This document shows positions 53,231 through 64,000 of a DNA stretch of 64,000 nucleotides, piece by piece. Positions within the stretch are counted from its first letter, which is position 1. Each line of letters opens with the position of its first letter. The DNA comes from Acanthococcus lagerstroemiae (Eukaryota > Arthropoda > Insecta > Hemiptera > Eriococcidae): the NCBI GenBank assembly GCA_031841125.1, contig CM063112.1, positions 24,330,603 to 24,394,602 of the forward strand, read 5' to 3'. The notes under the pieces were generated by a model, which ran no database searches, was not told where the DNA came from, and worked only from the letters and a program-made list of their open reading frames with translations. The position numbers were made by a program, and so were the translations under genes.

Positions 53231-54564
53231 CAACAGCGTGCACAACTTCAGCAAGATGGTCACGCTGCCCTCAACGCTGACTGATCAGTCCAGTGCTCGC
53301 TACCACGTGCAGTGAGTGTTCCAGCTGCGAATGCGAGCCCCTGAACTCCTTTTCAGACTTCTCAGTTCCTTACTCTAGCCCACTTTGTTGGTAGTGCAAG
53401 GTATCACTCACTTCCTCTGGTTGACTTGGCGAGATGAAGCCTGGCAGTGTTCGTGGGTTGTCCCCTGCAGTGCCGCCCAAGGTGCCTGCTAGTCCAGTAA
53501 ACCATCTGCCCTTAGCACCATCAAAGAATGCCAGCAGCACACACTCTACGTTGACGCATCAACGCTGGTTATGTGACGTGTAATCGAGGCTAGCGCCTGA
53601 TTCGAATAATCAATTAGATGCTCCCCACCCGGATGCTATGGTGCTCTCTGATAAGGCGACAGCCCTCAGTGCTACTGCATTGCCACAGATTCTGGAACGC
53701 GCGACCCTCCCGTGCAGTGTCTCTAGACAAGCGAGTCTGTCCGACTTACCCTGACTCCAGCTCACGGTTCACCGACCAGCTTTGGAGTCAACTAGGAGAA
53801 GGGAAATATACATCCCCCCCCCTCGGAATGTCCTCTCATCAATGTCCACTTTCGACCCATTACAAGACAACCCTTTGCCTTGAACTTCCGATTTGAAATA
53901 GGTATTTCTATTGAAAGACTGATATCAACCAGGTTAGACCAAATTAGAGGCACGAAATGTTGTACAATAATGGAGATTACTTTTCTGAATAACGAAGTTT
54001 CCCCCTCCCCATCATTATAGTTTTCTTTTACAACACTGTATATATGAAATCTTCACTTTTTCTTGTTTTACTTACCAGTAGACACCTTGGATTACCTATG
54101 TTTGCCCGAACAGCTGTATCGTTTTCATTATTTTGTCATGGATGGATATGTCTTTCCGCTAGCCCTTAACGAAAGATGTAAGTCATGTTTGACCGACCGA
54201 CCGACACGAATGCTGAAGAACACCAAAAATGGGAGTCCTTTCGGAATATTCTACTCGTTCCTGATGTGCATCGACTTAATACTTAAAAACGTGTTTGGTT
54301 TTGTATTACCAGAGTTTCAATGTGTGCGTTTTTGCATAAGGGAGAATTTCGATTGCCCGTGGATTTTCTCGAATTCATTCGCAGTTACTGCCAAGGATTA
54401 GTGAACGTCGACATTTCTATGTTGACTGAATGCGTGGAAAGTGTTCCATACTCATAAGACATATCCATGTACCGATGTAGTATCTGCATGCAGTTCATCA
54501 GCTTAGCGATGATAATTTGTTTGAAGAAACATAAGGTATCGAAAATATTTTATTGATGAATGTA
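53231..54564. other. Unassigned stretch
   Basis: ORFs at 53,618-53,896 and 54,063-54,401 (+) have no domains. The right terminus AGTAGACACCTTG lies at 54,077-54,089. Confidence 0.3.
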
Positions 54565-55462
54565 CACAATCTGTCCCAAAAGTCCCCGAACTGATCACAC
54601 AAAAGCGCAACCAGTGGCGCCATCTTCATGAAATTTTTGGTGGCAATAGCTCTAACCTTCATGTACGCGTGTACGAATGGTAACACTGGATTCGGTTCAT
54701 AGCTGTGACGTAGTGATCGTGCGTACGCATCGTGTTTGTTTTTGCGCGGTTACAAAAGGGATTTCTAAAAAAAAATAAATGAAGAACGCACCGTGAACTA
54801 ATTTTCTTGTTAAATGCGGTTCGACCGCAACAAAAACGTTTGAACACTCGAAGTGTGGTATTTGTGACTCGTGTCTCGGTAAAACGGCCATATTTGAGGG
54901 GTGTGTTTCAGAAGTGGGAGAACACGTTTCGATTTCAAAAAGTCACGCTTCAAGACAGTGTCGATCATTTTTTCTTTGCGATAGTGACGGCACTGTACAC
55001 AAAGAATTTATGCAAGAAGAGGGTTGGTCAAAAGAATTCAACGAGTACGACCGCAAATGTGGGAAATGCGCGACCTTCTCCTGTTGCATGACAATGCACT
55101 CACGCACAACGTGACAATTGCGAAGCGGTTTCTATCACAAGAAATGGTCACGGTGTTGGACCATCCACCTTACATTCCAGATTTATCCCCACCAGACTAT
55201 TTTTCTGTTTCCAAAGCTCAAATTATAATCAAAAAGGCAGATTTTTGACTCGATTACAGACATCTAGGCGAATGTAACCGCGGAGCTAAAGGTGATTTCG
55301 AAGGAGCAGTTCTCGGCGGCCATGAAAAAGTCGAAAACACGGGCTAACCGTTGTATCGTGGTCAAGGGGGACTAATTTTAACTATTTTTGTGTAAAATAA
55401 ATTTTCTGAATTGTACACGAGTTCTTATTGAACCAGTTCAAGGACTTTTAGGACAGACTGCG
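54565..55462 (+). mobile_element. Decayed mariner element (898 bp)
   Basis: The left end is CACAATCTGTCCCAAAAGTC; the right end, read inward, is CGCAGTCTGTCCTAAAAGTC. TA flanks both sides (54,563-54,564 and 55,463-55,464). The transposase reads from about 54,960 to 55,375: VHKEFMQEEGWSKEFNE, LLLHDNALTHNVTIAKRFL (second Asp) and HPPYIPDLSPPDYFSV (third Asp). Near the end, ANVTAELKVISKEQFSAAMK lies in another frame. The N-terminal HTH domains and first Asp are missing. Confidence 0.87.
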
Positions 55463-55849
55463 TATCAAGATCTCAGAAAACTGAACACAAGAAATGGGAC
55501 CTAGTTCTAAAGAATTCTCACGTCGACAGATTTAGTAATGGGGAGAATATAAAAGTATGCGGTAAAGGTTGCTCATATGATAAAATCATGATGCAGCTGT
55601 ATTTCATTCGACAGTAACGAGAAACAGCCTCGCTGGAAAGTGAGAAAAAATCATCATAGTCTCCCAAAATGCATAGTACGACAATGGGGCACTCCACACA
55701 CAAGCTGCAATGCAACTCGATTTCGGCCTGAAACTGATATGAGTATGCCAGTAACTGTTTTTAGTATTGTAACACAAATAAGGATGACTGTGGGTTGAAC
55801 TACAGGCATCTGAGATGACTCCTTTGCTGCCACTGAAGATAAACCGGTT
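55463..55849. other. No recognised feature
   Basis: Short ORFs on the minus strand only. Confidence 0.3.
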
Positions 55850-56050
55850 CAAGTGGTGGCGGGTAAACACCACCCAGATGTTTACTCAGTACTGCAAGAG
55901 ATACAGAAAGAGCAGGGGATACCGAGAGCATGGTTGCTGAGTTGAGCTTGGGTCGCAGGGTCAAGGCTGCACCTCCCCAGAAATGGATTACATACCAGGA
56001 ACGGATCCAGACTATGTACAAGGAATATGAGGCCTACAAAGCAATTACAT
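55850..56050 (+). pseudogene. C-terminal scrap of a MULE-like transposase
   Basis: The plus frame VAGKHHPDVYSVLQEIQKEQ is followed, one frame on, by ESMVAELSLGRRVKAAPPQK and YQERIQTMYKEYEAY. The pattern HP..Y..L..IQKEQ....M..L..G resembles the helical end of MULE/FLYWCH-type transposase proteins in insects. The DDE core is absent. Confidence 0.45.
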
Positions 56051-57511
56051 GGTGTCCATTCTAGTTTGGAAATGATTTTACCAGACTTTTCCAGGTTTTC
56101 CAAGCCAATTTTTCCAGTCTTCCAGACCCTTCAAATACAAATTACACATGCAACGGGAGGAGGGGAGGGGTCAAATTTTTTCGAACATCGTGAGCGAAGA
56201 ATATCGTCAATCACTGAACTTTTTTTTTTTACTACCGTGTACTTATGAAGCTGTCGCAGAACGGGAGCACAAATTTAATAATGAAAATGAAAGGGCGCTC
56301 TATGGGGTGCAGCGTGGTGCGATGTCACTTAAACGAATTCATAGATTTTCTTTCGTGTGACCTAATGCCGACCGCGAAGGGGGGGAGGGATGGAAGAATA
56401 AAATTCCAAAATTCAAAATTTGTTTATAGGTTCTTGAGGTCGCTGCATTTGATTTTAGGGGTAATTTTTGGATCCTGTTCCTCCAGGTGCGACCAATGAG
56501 GTAGCAAGAGCGTAAGACAAGCAACGGTTGACTCGGAATTCACCATTTCCAATAAAGTCACCGCATAGGGTAAAAATACAGTTTTATTTATTCAGAGTGT
56601 TACTAATGAAAAAAAATAGCGATTTCTCAACAGAAAAAGTACAAGAGCTTAAATTTGGTCCATATTAAGAATTGGAAGCGATATTCGAAATCAGCGATAC
56701 AGAACAACCCCTATTTCGATACTTCCTGCAATTTTTCGCCGGAAAAGCTGAATTCGTATTACGACAGTGCTCTGAAAGGGGTCGGATAAAAATTTGAGGC
56801 GATATTAGAGATCAGCGACTCAGAGACGGCTATCCTGCCCAAAAAATTGTGTTTAAAATCTTGTAAAGAATTTGAAACTCGAGGAAAACTAGAGTAACCG
56901 GAATTGGCCTTTCCCTCGTGGAGCCTGAATGGTTCAAGGGGAGGGAAAATAACTATTAAAATGAATTTTGGAACCTAGGTGAAGAAGCTGCAGCATATCT
57001 AATGACAAATGCTATGAAAGTAAAAAGGTGGTTAGGATCTGGAAAATTATGGTACCAAGGGAGGCGGAAGAGGCTTCAATTTAAGAGTATCAACAGACAC
57101 AATACAAGGCTATAAATTTGAAAACAATGGGCTCTTTCGTAACGCGAAAATATTTATTATGCGGTCTTTAGATTTTTTTTCTTCAAAGTTTATGGATTAG
57201 TTACCCTTCTCCTAAAATCTCGGAAGTGCCATTCATTCACCCTTATCTACATCTGCGAAGGAGAGGAGAGCCGAAGAAAAACCCGATGGCAGGATGTTCC
57301 AGAAGGTGAATTCATTGGGTTTCAAATTTTCGTTTCATTACGACTTTCTCGAAAAAATTTCTATACTAGGGAGAGGAGCTAGACTGAATATTTTTTCATT
57401 TTTGCGTCTTTTCGCGGAGATTTTTAGATTCTCGCGAACAGGATGAGATGAAAACACGAAACAGCTGATATTGGGAGAAGTGTATAGGGATTGGTTCGAG
57501 TTTCGTCATGC
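56051..57511. other. Unassigned, old repeat debris
   Basis: CCAGACTTTTCCAGGTTTTCC (about 56,081) recalls the ends of the hAT-like family. GCGATATTCGAAATCAGCGA (about 56,683) and GCGATATTAGAGATCAGCGA (about 56,802) are diverged repeats. No gene. Confidence 0.35.
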
Positions 57512-57671
57512 TCACTGATTGGATAGACTGCATAATCACAGACAACCAATAGGAGCACAAGACTCAACAGTTTCACAATACGGTACTACTCTCGACTATG
57601 ACTACAGGACCACAAGAGACAAGTCTCATTTAGGGTACTCCACTGATGATGGCGTAACAGCCGAAAGCGCT
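57512..57671 (-). repeat. Interspersed repeat, probable non-LTR 3' UTR, copy A
   Basis: From CACTGATTGGATAGACTGCA to GCCGAAAGCGCT. About 88% identical by eye to 63,842-64,000 in the same orientation. It lies just downstream (minus sense) of the RT at 57,728-58,622. Confidence 0.85.
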
Positions 57672-57727
57672 CTGGAATACAGATGAATGAAAAAGTAAAT
57701 GGGCACACCCTTAACATGGAATATTTA

Positions 57728-58622
57728 TCTCAGTTCCCGCAATATTCTTTTAAAGCGCCTCGTCCCTTAGGATATAATTGGTCTATGCTTTGGTGCTTTC
57801 TGATAAGTTCATTGCAATACATCAATCCTTTCACTATAAGAGAATTTCTATGAGTTTCCGTTCTGGAAGGTGGGAAGTAGAAAACGTTGAGGGAGTGACT
57901 GGCAGGTCGAGGAATACTGATTTGTATCTTGCCCAATAGAGTCAAGAATGACACCCAGATCCCTAATTTCCAATTTGCTTTCCGATAATTGTCCTCCTAT
58001 GGTATATCGCAAAGCTATGGCGTTTTTGCAGGTCGAGGAATACTGATTTGTATCTTGCCCAATAGAGTCAAGAATGACACCCAGATCCCTAATTTCCAAT
58101 TTGCTTTCCGATAATTGTCCTCCTATGGTATATCGCAAAGCTATGGCGTTTTTGATTTTTAGTGAAGGTTATTTAGCAACATTTTTTTCAAATCAAGAGG
58201 CAGGTTATTTTCTTTACACCAAGCAGCGAGGATGTTAAGGTCATCTTGGAGCTTAATGGAGTCAGTACTATCTTCAATTAATTTATAAAGCTTCAAGTCG
58301 TCAGCATAAAGAAGGACGTGGCAGTTCCTTAACTTGAAAGAGAGATCATTAATAAATCAATCAAAAAGAAGTGGACCGAGATGAGACCTCTGGGGTACCC
58401 CTGAAATATTAATATATGATTTGGAAATTGCTCCGCTGAAGTGTACGTTCTGTACTCTCTTCAGAAGGTATGTCCTCAAAGCGATATTAACTCACAAGAG
58501 CAGCCAAGAGATTGCAGTTTTATTAGAAGAATGTTGTAGTCTGCCTTGTTAAATGCCTTTTGAAAGTCTGTATAAATGACAACAGTCTAGTACCCACCAT
58601 CAAAGTTATTTGTTGTTGAGTC
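57728..58622 (-). pseudogene. Jockey-type reverse transcriptase fragment
   Basis: Minus-strand pieces in order: VVIYTDFQKAFNKADYNILL (about 58,590-58,530, first catalytic Asp region), then SGVPQRSHLGPLLFD (about 58,410-58,365), HVLLYADDLKLYKLIEDSTD (about 58,325-58,265, YADD box), NILAAWCKENNLPLDL (about 58,240-58,190), LRYTIGGQLSESKLEIRDLG (repeated) and ETHRNSLIVKGLMYCNEL (to about 57,800), ending at a stop by 57,728. This matches RT palm, thumb and C terminus of Jockey/CR1-like elements. A frame change lies near 58,480, and a 126-bp duplication replaces what should be a longer thumb. Confidence 0.85.
57902..58153 (-). repeat. In-frame 126-bp tandem duplication in the RT
   Basis: 57,902-58,027 and 58,028-58,153 are near-identical units of 42 codons covering the RYTIGGQLSE...RDLGVILDS segment. 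Confidence 0.95.
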
Positions 58623-58649
58623 GGTTTGAATCCCTACAGAATTTCGCAG

Positions 58650-58707
58650 TCGATTTTTTCACAAAATTCCCTGACTTTTCCAGGTTTTCCAGAGAATGGA
58701 CACCCTG
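58650..58707. repeat. Right terminus of a CAGGGTGTCCA-type element
   Basis: CCCTGACTTTTCCAGGTTTT, then ATGGACACCCTG ending at 58,707. The left partner is not found. Confidence 0.45.
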
Positions 58708-60538
58708 AAATAAAAACGCAATGGAGTACCTTCGGGTACAGTCACGCAACATTCACGTATGAGGATAAGTGTGAAATTTCTTATTGTTACAATAAGAAAA
58801 TTTCACTTCAAATTTCTTATTTTTTGAAATGTCCGTTCGAAAAATCTATTTCGGGATAATTTCTTTTTCGGGGAAATGTTCGGAAACCGTATAAGTATGA
58901 TGAAAAAAAAATTGGTGAAGTACCACGTACGTACGAAAACAGCATGCATTCTGCAGTCTCAAATCTTTCTTCATAAGATGAAATAAGTTTGATGTACCTC
59001 GACCACAAAATGATCGTCTGAATAAGGAAGGAGTGCCCATACTGAATTTCAAATCACGTCACTCATTTAACGCTAGCGTTGGGGAATAGTTCGCACATTC
59101 CAATTACCGCACAACCAAGCGTTCGATGTACGTCTACGCATCACTTTCAGATTTCGGATTCAAGTTCGCGAAGACGAGGAGTTGGCGAGGTGGCCTACGC
59201 TAGCACTGAACTATATATTTCGGCTACCAGTTCATTACTTCATTCTGCCCGCTCTGTAATTCGGTTATGAAAATGCGACGAAATAAAGAAACAAGAATTT
59301 CATTCAATTTCCAAGTCTGCTCGTGTAATGTGTACAGAAGACCAGTATCACGTAGTCGCGTTCTATTATTTTATATTCGTGTTTTACTTCAAAGCTACGA
59401 CGAGGACGTAATAAAAGTTTTAATTACGTTGTTTTACAACAGAAAGCTATAACACAATGCAACTCGTTTTGTTTCTCAATAAAAGCGAAAGAACGTAAAT
59501 TTCGTTTTCAGCGAAGTTGACTAGAGTAGTCGGCATTTCACAACACCGAAGGTATAACAGCGAAAGTCTTTGTATACGCTTCAAAGTATAGCTTGTTCAG
59601 AACAGCAATATTCGTTTTTGCAGTCACTAATTACCGTTCTCAGACAGACATATAACGTTCTAAAGAAGTATCGCAAGAAAATTCCAACTGTTCCAGTGCA
59701 GGCATCGTGGAACTGCGCAAATTGTTCAATCAACACCACTAAAATCGTGGTCACGGTTGATTTTCAAATCCTGTACCCGTACGAGAGCGCACAGATAAGT
59801 TGACTTTCAGAAACTATTCACGGGTGTATTACTAGAATATCGAGTTTCCAGTAATTATTCCGGGCAACTTTCATACTTATTCTAGGCAATCTTCATACCC
59901 ACTCGAAGTAAATTATACTCACAAAACTTATCAATCGTATAAAATACTGAAAGTTATAGGATAGGAATTGGGATGGGGAAGAGGAGGAATCACGAAGAGG
60001 TGTCCGTCAGTCATAATAAAAACGAGAACTGTTGTCGGGAAGAAACCGTTTATAATACATTTAATACACCAGTCCACATGGTTACTCATTTTATTTCGTT
60101 TTCGTATAATATCAACCCCCGAAGATAGTCCTTCCGGACCGACGGATGTCAGAACTCGAACTGTGAATCAACGGTTTTCGTTTTTGATGAAATATCCGTG
60201 TTTTCATCAGTAACCCGACCTCGCTGTTGAGTGAAACGGTACACGTGTTGGAAGTTGCCCAAGATGCCACCCGAACTGTCAAAAACCGAGCAGAAAGAAG
60301 TGAGCAAGTGGAGTCGGAAACGAGACCTTGCTGTAATTGAAATCGATACGATAGTCGAGGCGGTAGAAAAATTGGAGACTGCCAACGAAGAAACACGGTC
60401 CCGTCGCTAGAGGGAGTTTTGCCGTCCTAAAAGAAGCCGATTCGAATCTAGCATTGTTCGGAATGATTGATCAGAACATGAAAGCGAAGACAAAAATATT
60501 CGTAAGTACCGAAACTAAGCTAATGAATCATCGGAAGC
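58708..60538. other. Unassigned stretch with short ORFs
   Basis: Open frames at 59,079-59,270, 59,570-59,803 and 60,250-60,410 (+) have no domains. The last, MPPELSKTEQKEVSKW..., might be retroelement gag. It is the sequence into which the element at 60,539 inserted. Confidence 0.3.
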
Positions 60539-63272
60539 CAATATTTTGAAAAATTTATTTTTGAAAACAATCTAGCAATACATAATAAGTATGGACAATA
60601 TACCTTCCAAAACAGTAATGGAAACAGCATAATAGACTTAGTCCTTACAACCCCCGAAATCACCAATAAAATATCAAACTTTGCTGTCACAGACTCCACT
60701 CTTTCTCCACATAAAAAGGTTACTTTTGTGCTCGTCCACAAATCAATTAGAAATCCCGGCTACTTAAATACAACCAGACAGATTAAAACCATAAACTATA
60801 AGATACTAACCGAAAAAATTACACATGGTGATTTCGCGAAATACGTTGAACTCCTTGTGGAATGTAGCAATCATCAGGAACTAGAAGAAATAATTTCGAA
60901 TTTCAATGAAACGCTCAGACAGCTAATAACGGAGTGCTCCAAACATACTCAAATCAAGTCCAAAACTTGGTGGAACAATGAACTTGATAAAACCAAACGT
61001 AAAATTAAGACTTTAACTCGTAAAATTCACAGACTAAAAGATCAAAACTTGATCTCATACCAAACTTGCAAAACAAAATTGAATCTAATACGTAAGAAGT
61101 ATTAAAATGATATAATGACTGCAAAAACAAAGGCCTGGGAAGAACTGGTCAAATCGTCTAAAGCCTGGGGAACCCCTTATAAAATTGTAACTTGCAAAAC
61201 CAAAAGACTAATAATACCACCTTTAAATTTCAACGGTAAGACAATATTCGAAGAGTGTAAAAAATACGAATGTATTTTTTCCACCATGTTTCCAGAAATC
61301 AATGATATAATTCAAGACTACCCGAATAACTGCACTCAGAAATACAAAATTAACTCTACAGAATTGACAAAAATAATTAAAAACCTAAACAACAGGAAAG
61401 CAAATGGACACGACGAAATTTCAAATAAAATGGTTAAAATCTTTCACAAGCACCTTCCTGGTTTCTTTGATTTGCTCTTTCAAAGATGTTTAGACTTTCT
61501 ATATTTTCCTGTTTCCTGGAAAACAGGAAAAATTTAATTACTAAATAAACCAGGCAAAGACCCAACGAATCCATTATCTTACAGACCCATCACTTTATTA
61601 CCTGCAATAGGAAAAGTCTACGAAAAGATCATTAAATCTCTCTTACAGGCCGAAATCGAGAAGAATTCAATATACAACGATAACCAGTACGCATACAGAA
61701 AGAACAAATCGACAGAACATGCAATTAGTACACTAATCGAAATCATTGAGTTATTTAAATCTCGCACTAGACATGTTCTTCTAGTCAGTTTTGACGTCTC
61801 CAGTGCCTTCGATAAAATAAAATGGTCTAGTATTCTTGATATTTTAGAAAGAAACGGCGTTCCAAATGAATTGCTTATCCTAACAAAGAATTTTTTGGTG
61901 AACAGAACCGTTAATTATTACACTCCTGAAGGTAATGTCGCCGTAAATAAGAAACTTGAATCCGGCGTACCACAGGGCTCTGTTCTTGGCCCACTCCTGT
62001 TTAATGTTGCCATGTCCTCAGTTCATAATAACTTTCCTTCTTTTAATAATGTACGGCTTTTAAGTTATGCTGATGATTTAATGTTAATTATTGGAACAAA
62101 TGGTTCTGAATTCAATCTCATCAACCATTGCATTAAGAACATAAACGATAGTATTAAAAAATTAGGATTGAACATAAATGAAGAAAAAACCCAAGCAGTA
62201 CTATTGTCCAAAAAATACGATAAATTAGAAGTTGAAAGTAGCTTACTACAACACATTAAGATCAATAATAAAGTCTTAGTTATAAAACCTGAATTAAAAT
62301 ATCTTGGCGTTATTATAGACCAGAACTTAAACTTTTCAAAACATGTTGAAAATGTAATAGTTAAAACAAAGAAGTACTTTAATACCTTCCGCGCGCTTTA
62401 CGGAAATACCTATGGATATGATTTCAAAAACAGAATAACCCTATATAATGCTATCTTTCGATCACTAACTGAATATGCTTCATTATCCTATGCAAAAAAT
62501 ATTACTCAGATAACTACAGGCAGGTTACTAAGCCTACAACGACACATCTTGATCAGCATAATTTCAGGTTATAAAACTATATCTTTTTCATCTACAAATG
62601 TGATCGCTGGAATTCTCCCAGTTGATCTGCAAATTAAACAGACAAATATGATCAAGAAAGTAAAAATCGAACACAATAAAAACAAACACTCCAGACAAAC
62701 CACCAGGGACAATATACTCAAAATTAAAGAAACAATAACCCAAGAATGGCAGATTAGATAGATATAATGAAGCAGAAACTGGACAAATAACCAAACTTTT
62801 TCTACCCAACATTCGCAACCGGCTAAAATGCACTTACTTTGAAACAAATTTTTACTTCACTCAATTTTTGACTGGACACGGCAACTTCAACCAATATTTA
62901 ACAGACAAAATTAAAGTAAAAAGTGACAGTACTTGCACAAACTGCAACAAAAATGAAACAGACAACCCAATGCACATAAAAAACTGCACCTTCTTTCAAA
63001 ACACAATCCAGAGACATGAGATGAACTTAGTAATGACTGACCTCACAACCTTGAACAAAAAAGATTTTAAAAATTATGTTAAGAATGTAACAATATTATT
63101 AAAAACGAAACCTAGCACATAAGAAATATGTAATACTCGAACTCACATGGAGGTAGCTCTGATAAACCGCAAGGTAAAAGGGCTACCTCCTCGTAAAGAA
63201 ATAAGTATTTGTTAAGTTAATCTCCTTATTGTTGAAAATAAACAATAAACAAATTTAAAAAAAAAAAAAAAA
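60539..63272 (+). mobile_element. 5'-truncated non-LTR retrotransposon with poly(A) (2,734 bp)
   Basis: Begins inside the endonuclease and ends with a 3' UTR, AATAAA (about 63,237) and a 16-base poly(A). GAAGC lies on both sides (60,534-60,538 and 63,273-63,277), a possible short target duplication. 5' truncation and poly(A) are the usual result of incomplete target-primed reverse transcription. Confidence 0.88.
60542..63122 (+). pseudogene. R1/Jockey-type ORF2: endonuclease end, RT, C-terminal Cys motif
   Basis: Endonuclease end: NSNGNSIIDLVLTTPEI (about 60,610-60,665) and VTDSTLSPHKKV. Linker: KTWWNNELDKTKRKIK (about 60,964). RT: KIIKNLNNRKANGHDEISNK (about 61,370-61,430), LSYRPITLLPAIGKVYEKII, VSFDVSSAFDKIKW, ESGVPQGSVLGPLLFN (about 61,960-62,010), LLSYADDLMLI (YADD, about 62,055-62,090) and LKYLGVIIDQNLNF. 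End: FLTGHGNFNQYL and CTNCNKNETDNPMHIKNC (C-x2-C-x8-H-x4-C). One frame runs from 60,542 to 62,761 except stops at 61,103 and 61,535. A shift near 62,757 leads to the final frame ending 63,122. It is recent but inactive; it could have donated reverse transcriptase when intact. Confidence 0.92.
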
Positions 63273-63277
63273 GAAGC

Positions 63278-63841
63278 TATGACTCGAGGGGAACAGAACT
63301 TAGACTCTACGCCGAGAACTAAAGTGAAGTTGTACCCACCACCATCCCCCCGAAGAGCGACGATGCAGGAGTGGGTAAGTTAAGAGTACTGGGAGAGAAT
63401 GATTTTGCAGCTTCCTGGAGTTCGATGACAGAGGGGCGTATGGCGATGCACGCATGTTAAATTGACCCTGGGACATCGCACCTCCAATCCCGGAGACGCC
63501 ACGAATGGGCCTGCATCAGAATAGGGGGATCACTTTCAGGTAGCTCCTGCTATCCCCATTTCGCATGTCGCCGCTTCACGGCGGCGAATCTACGGCGTCT
63601 TATTCTTCATCTTCGCTGTCGATTTGCGCCGTTTCGAGGTCCTGGAGATACTGTAATACCAGGTCGACCCGTGGCATAGTGGGAGCAAGCCCCACAAACT
63701 CCACTGAGGTCCAAGAATAAGTTTAAGCATCCGTGTGAATTAGTATTCATTTATCATTTCCAGAAAACTGTAAAAGAAAAGGGAATTTGGTTCCACACCC
63801 CACTGAAATTGAGATTCACGATCGAAACCAATAACAATAAC
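63278..63841. other. Unassigned flank
   Basis: GC-richer at 63,400-63,700. No ORF, TIR or repeat match that I can support. Confidence 0.3.
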
Positions 63842-64000
63842 CACTGATTGGACAGACTGCATATTCACAGACAACCAATAGGAACGCAAGACTAAACAGG
63901 CTCACCATACGGTACTACCCTCGACTATAACTACAGGACCACAAGAGACAAGTCACATTCAGGGTACTCCACCGATGACGGCATAACAGCCGAAAGCGCT
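63842..64000 (-). repeat. Interspersed repeat copy B, cut by the window edge
   Basis: Same repeat as 57,512-57,671, same orientation. If that repeat is the 3' UTR of the Jockey-type element, another minus-strand copy of its ORF should begin just beyond 64,000. Confidence 0.8.

Noticed and set aside
51814..54089. A single 2.3-kb hAT-like element with CAAGGTGTCTACT / AGTAGACACCTTG ends
   Set aside because: The 5-bp flanks (ATTTG, GATTA) do not match and no transposase lies between, so the ends may come from two elements.
1..64000. CRISPR arrays, bacterial operons or rRNA
   Set aside because: No regularly spaced direct repeats, no Shine-Dalgarno-led gene strings and no rRNA signatures. The content is eukaryotic transposons.

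Overview
The window looks like a repeat-dense stretch of an arthropod nuclear genome, most likely an insect. A hemipteran would fit, but the species cannot be named from sequence alone. The grounds are moderate AT richness, GT-AG introns of about 80-100 bp, tRNA-derived SINEs, and a mix of hAT-like, mariner, pogo/Tigger, copia, gypsy, RTE and Jockey/R1-type elements. I see no confidently identifiable conserved host gene, rRNA, functional tRNA or CRISPR array. Most coding signal is transposon-derived or virus-like and broken; the exceptions are an intact copia polyprotein and an apparently intact multi-exon transposase gene.

Layout. 0-6.3 kb: an RTE-like reverse transcriptase remnant (minus), two ~390-bp non-autonomous hAT-like elements with perfect 5-bp target duplications, and a non-LTR C-terminal scrap. 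6.3-12.6 kb: a nested cluster. A TA-flanked MITE is followed by a decayed copia pol and a putative copia LTR; that LTR is split by a 2.5-kb hAT-like element, itself split by a 749-bp Tigger element; another copia 3' scrap follows. 12.6-16.6 kb: a possible first exon with TATA box, a hAT MITE, a SINE and a 943-bp mariner with perfect 30-bp TIRs whose transposase carries an in-frame deletion. 16.6-28.7 kb: GC-richer, virus-like or mobile-element-like coding debris, including an archaeo-eukaryotic primase (AEP) domain with FDID, SYH and late-Asp motifs. A 4.5-kb six-exon DNA transposon with a 4-bp TTAT duplication interrupts it, and a 99-bp inverted repeat brackets part of it.

28.7-35.3 kb: a TA-flanked MITE, a decayed mariner, and a young complete Ty1/copia element (155-bp LTRs with 1 difference, CAAAC duplication, intact 1,354-residue gag-pol, in-frame 78-bp C-terminal duplication). 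35.3-43.3 kb: a decayed gypsy pol, a decayed relative of the six-exon transposase, hAT MITEs, a gag-like ORF and a SINE. 44.1-45.3 kb: an unassigned capsid-like sequence in three frames, a likely endogenous viral element. 45.3-46.9 kb: the 5' part of a non-LTR element. 46.9-54.5 kb: mostly unassigned sequence with SINE pieces, a Tigger MITE and short tandem duplications. 54.5-58.6 kb: a decayed mariner, a MULE-like C-terminal scrap and a minus-strand Jockey-type RT with an in-frame 126-bp duplication. 60.5-63.3 kb: a 5'-truncated non-LTR element ending in poly(A). The window ends in a repeat matching the presumed 3' UTR of the 57.5-58.6 kb element, so another copy probably starts just beyond the edge.

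The elements do not form a pathway. The structure is a record of successive insertions whose order can be read from nesting. The candidates for something little described are the AEP-primase locus, the six-exon transposon with repeated subterminal CTCGTAA motifs, and the CARGGTGTCTA family with 5-bp duplications.
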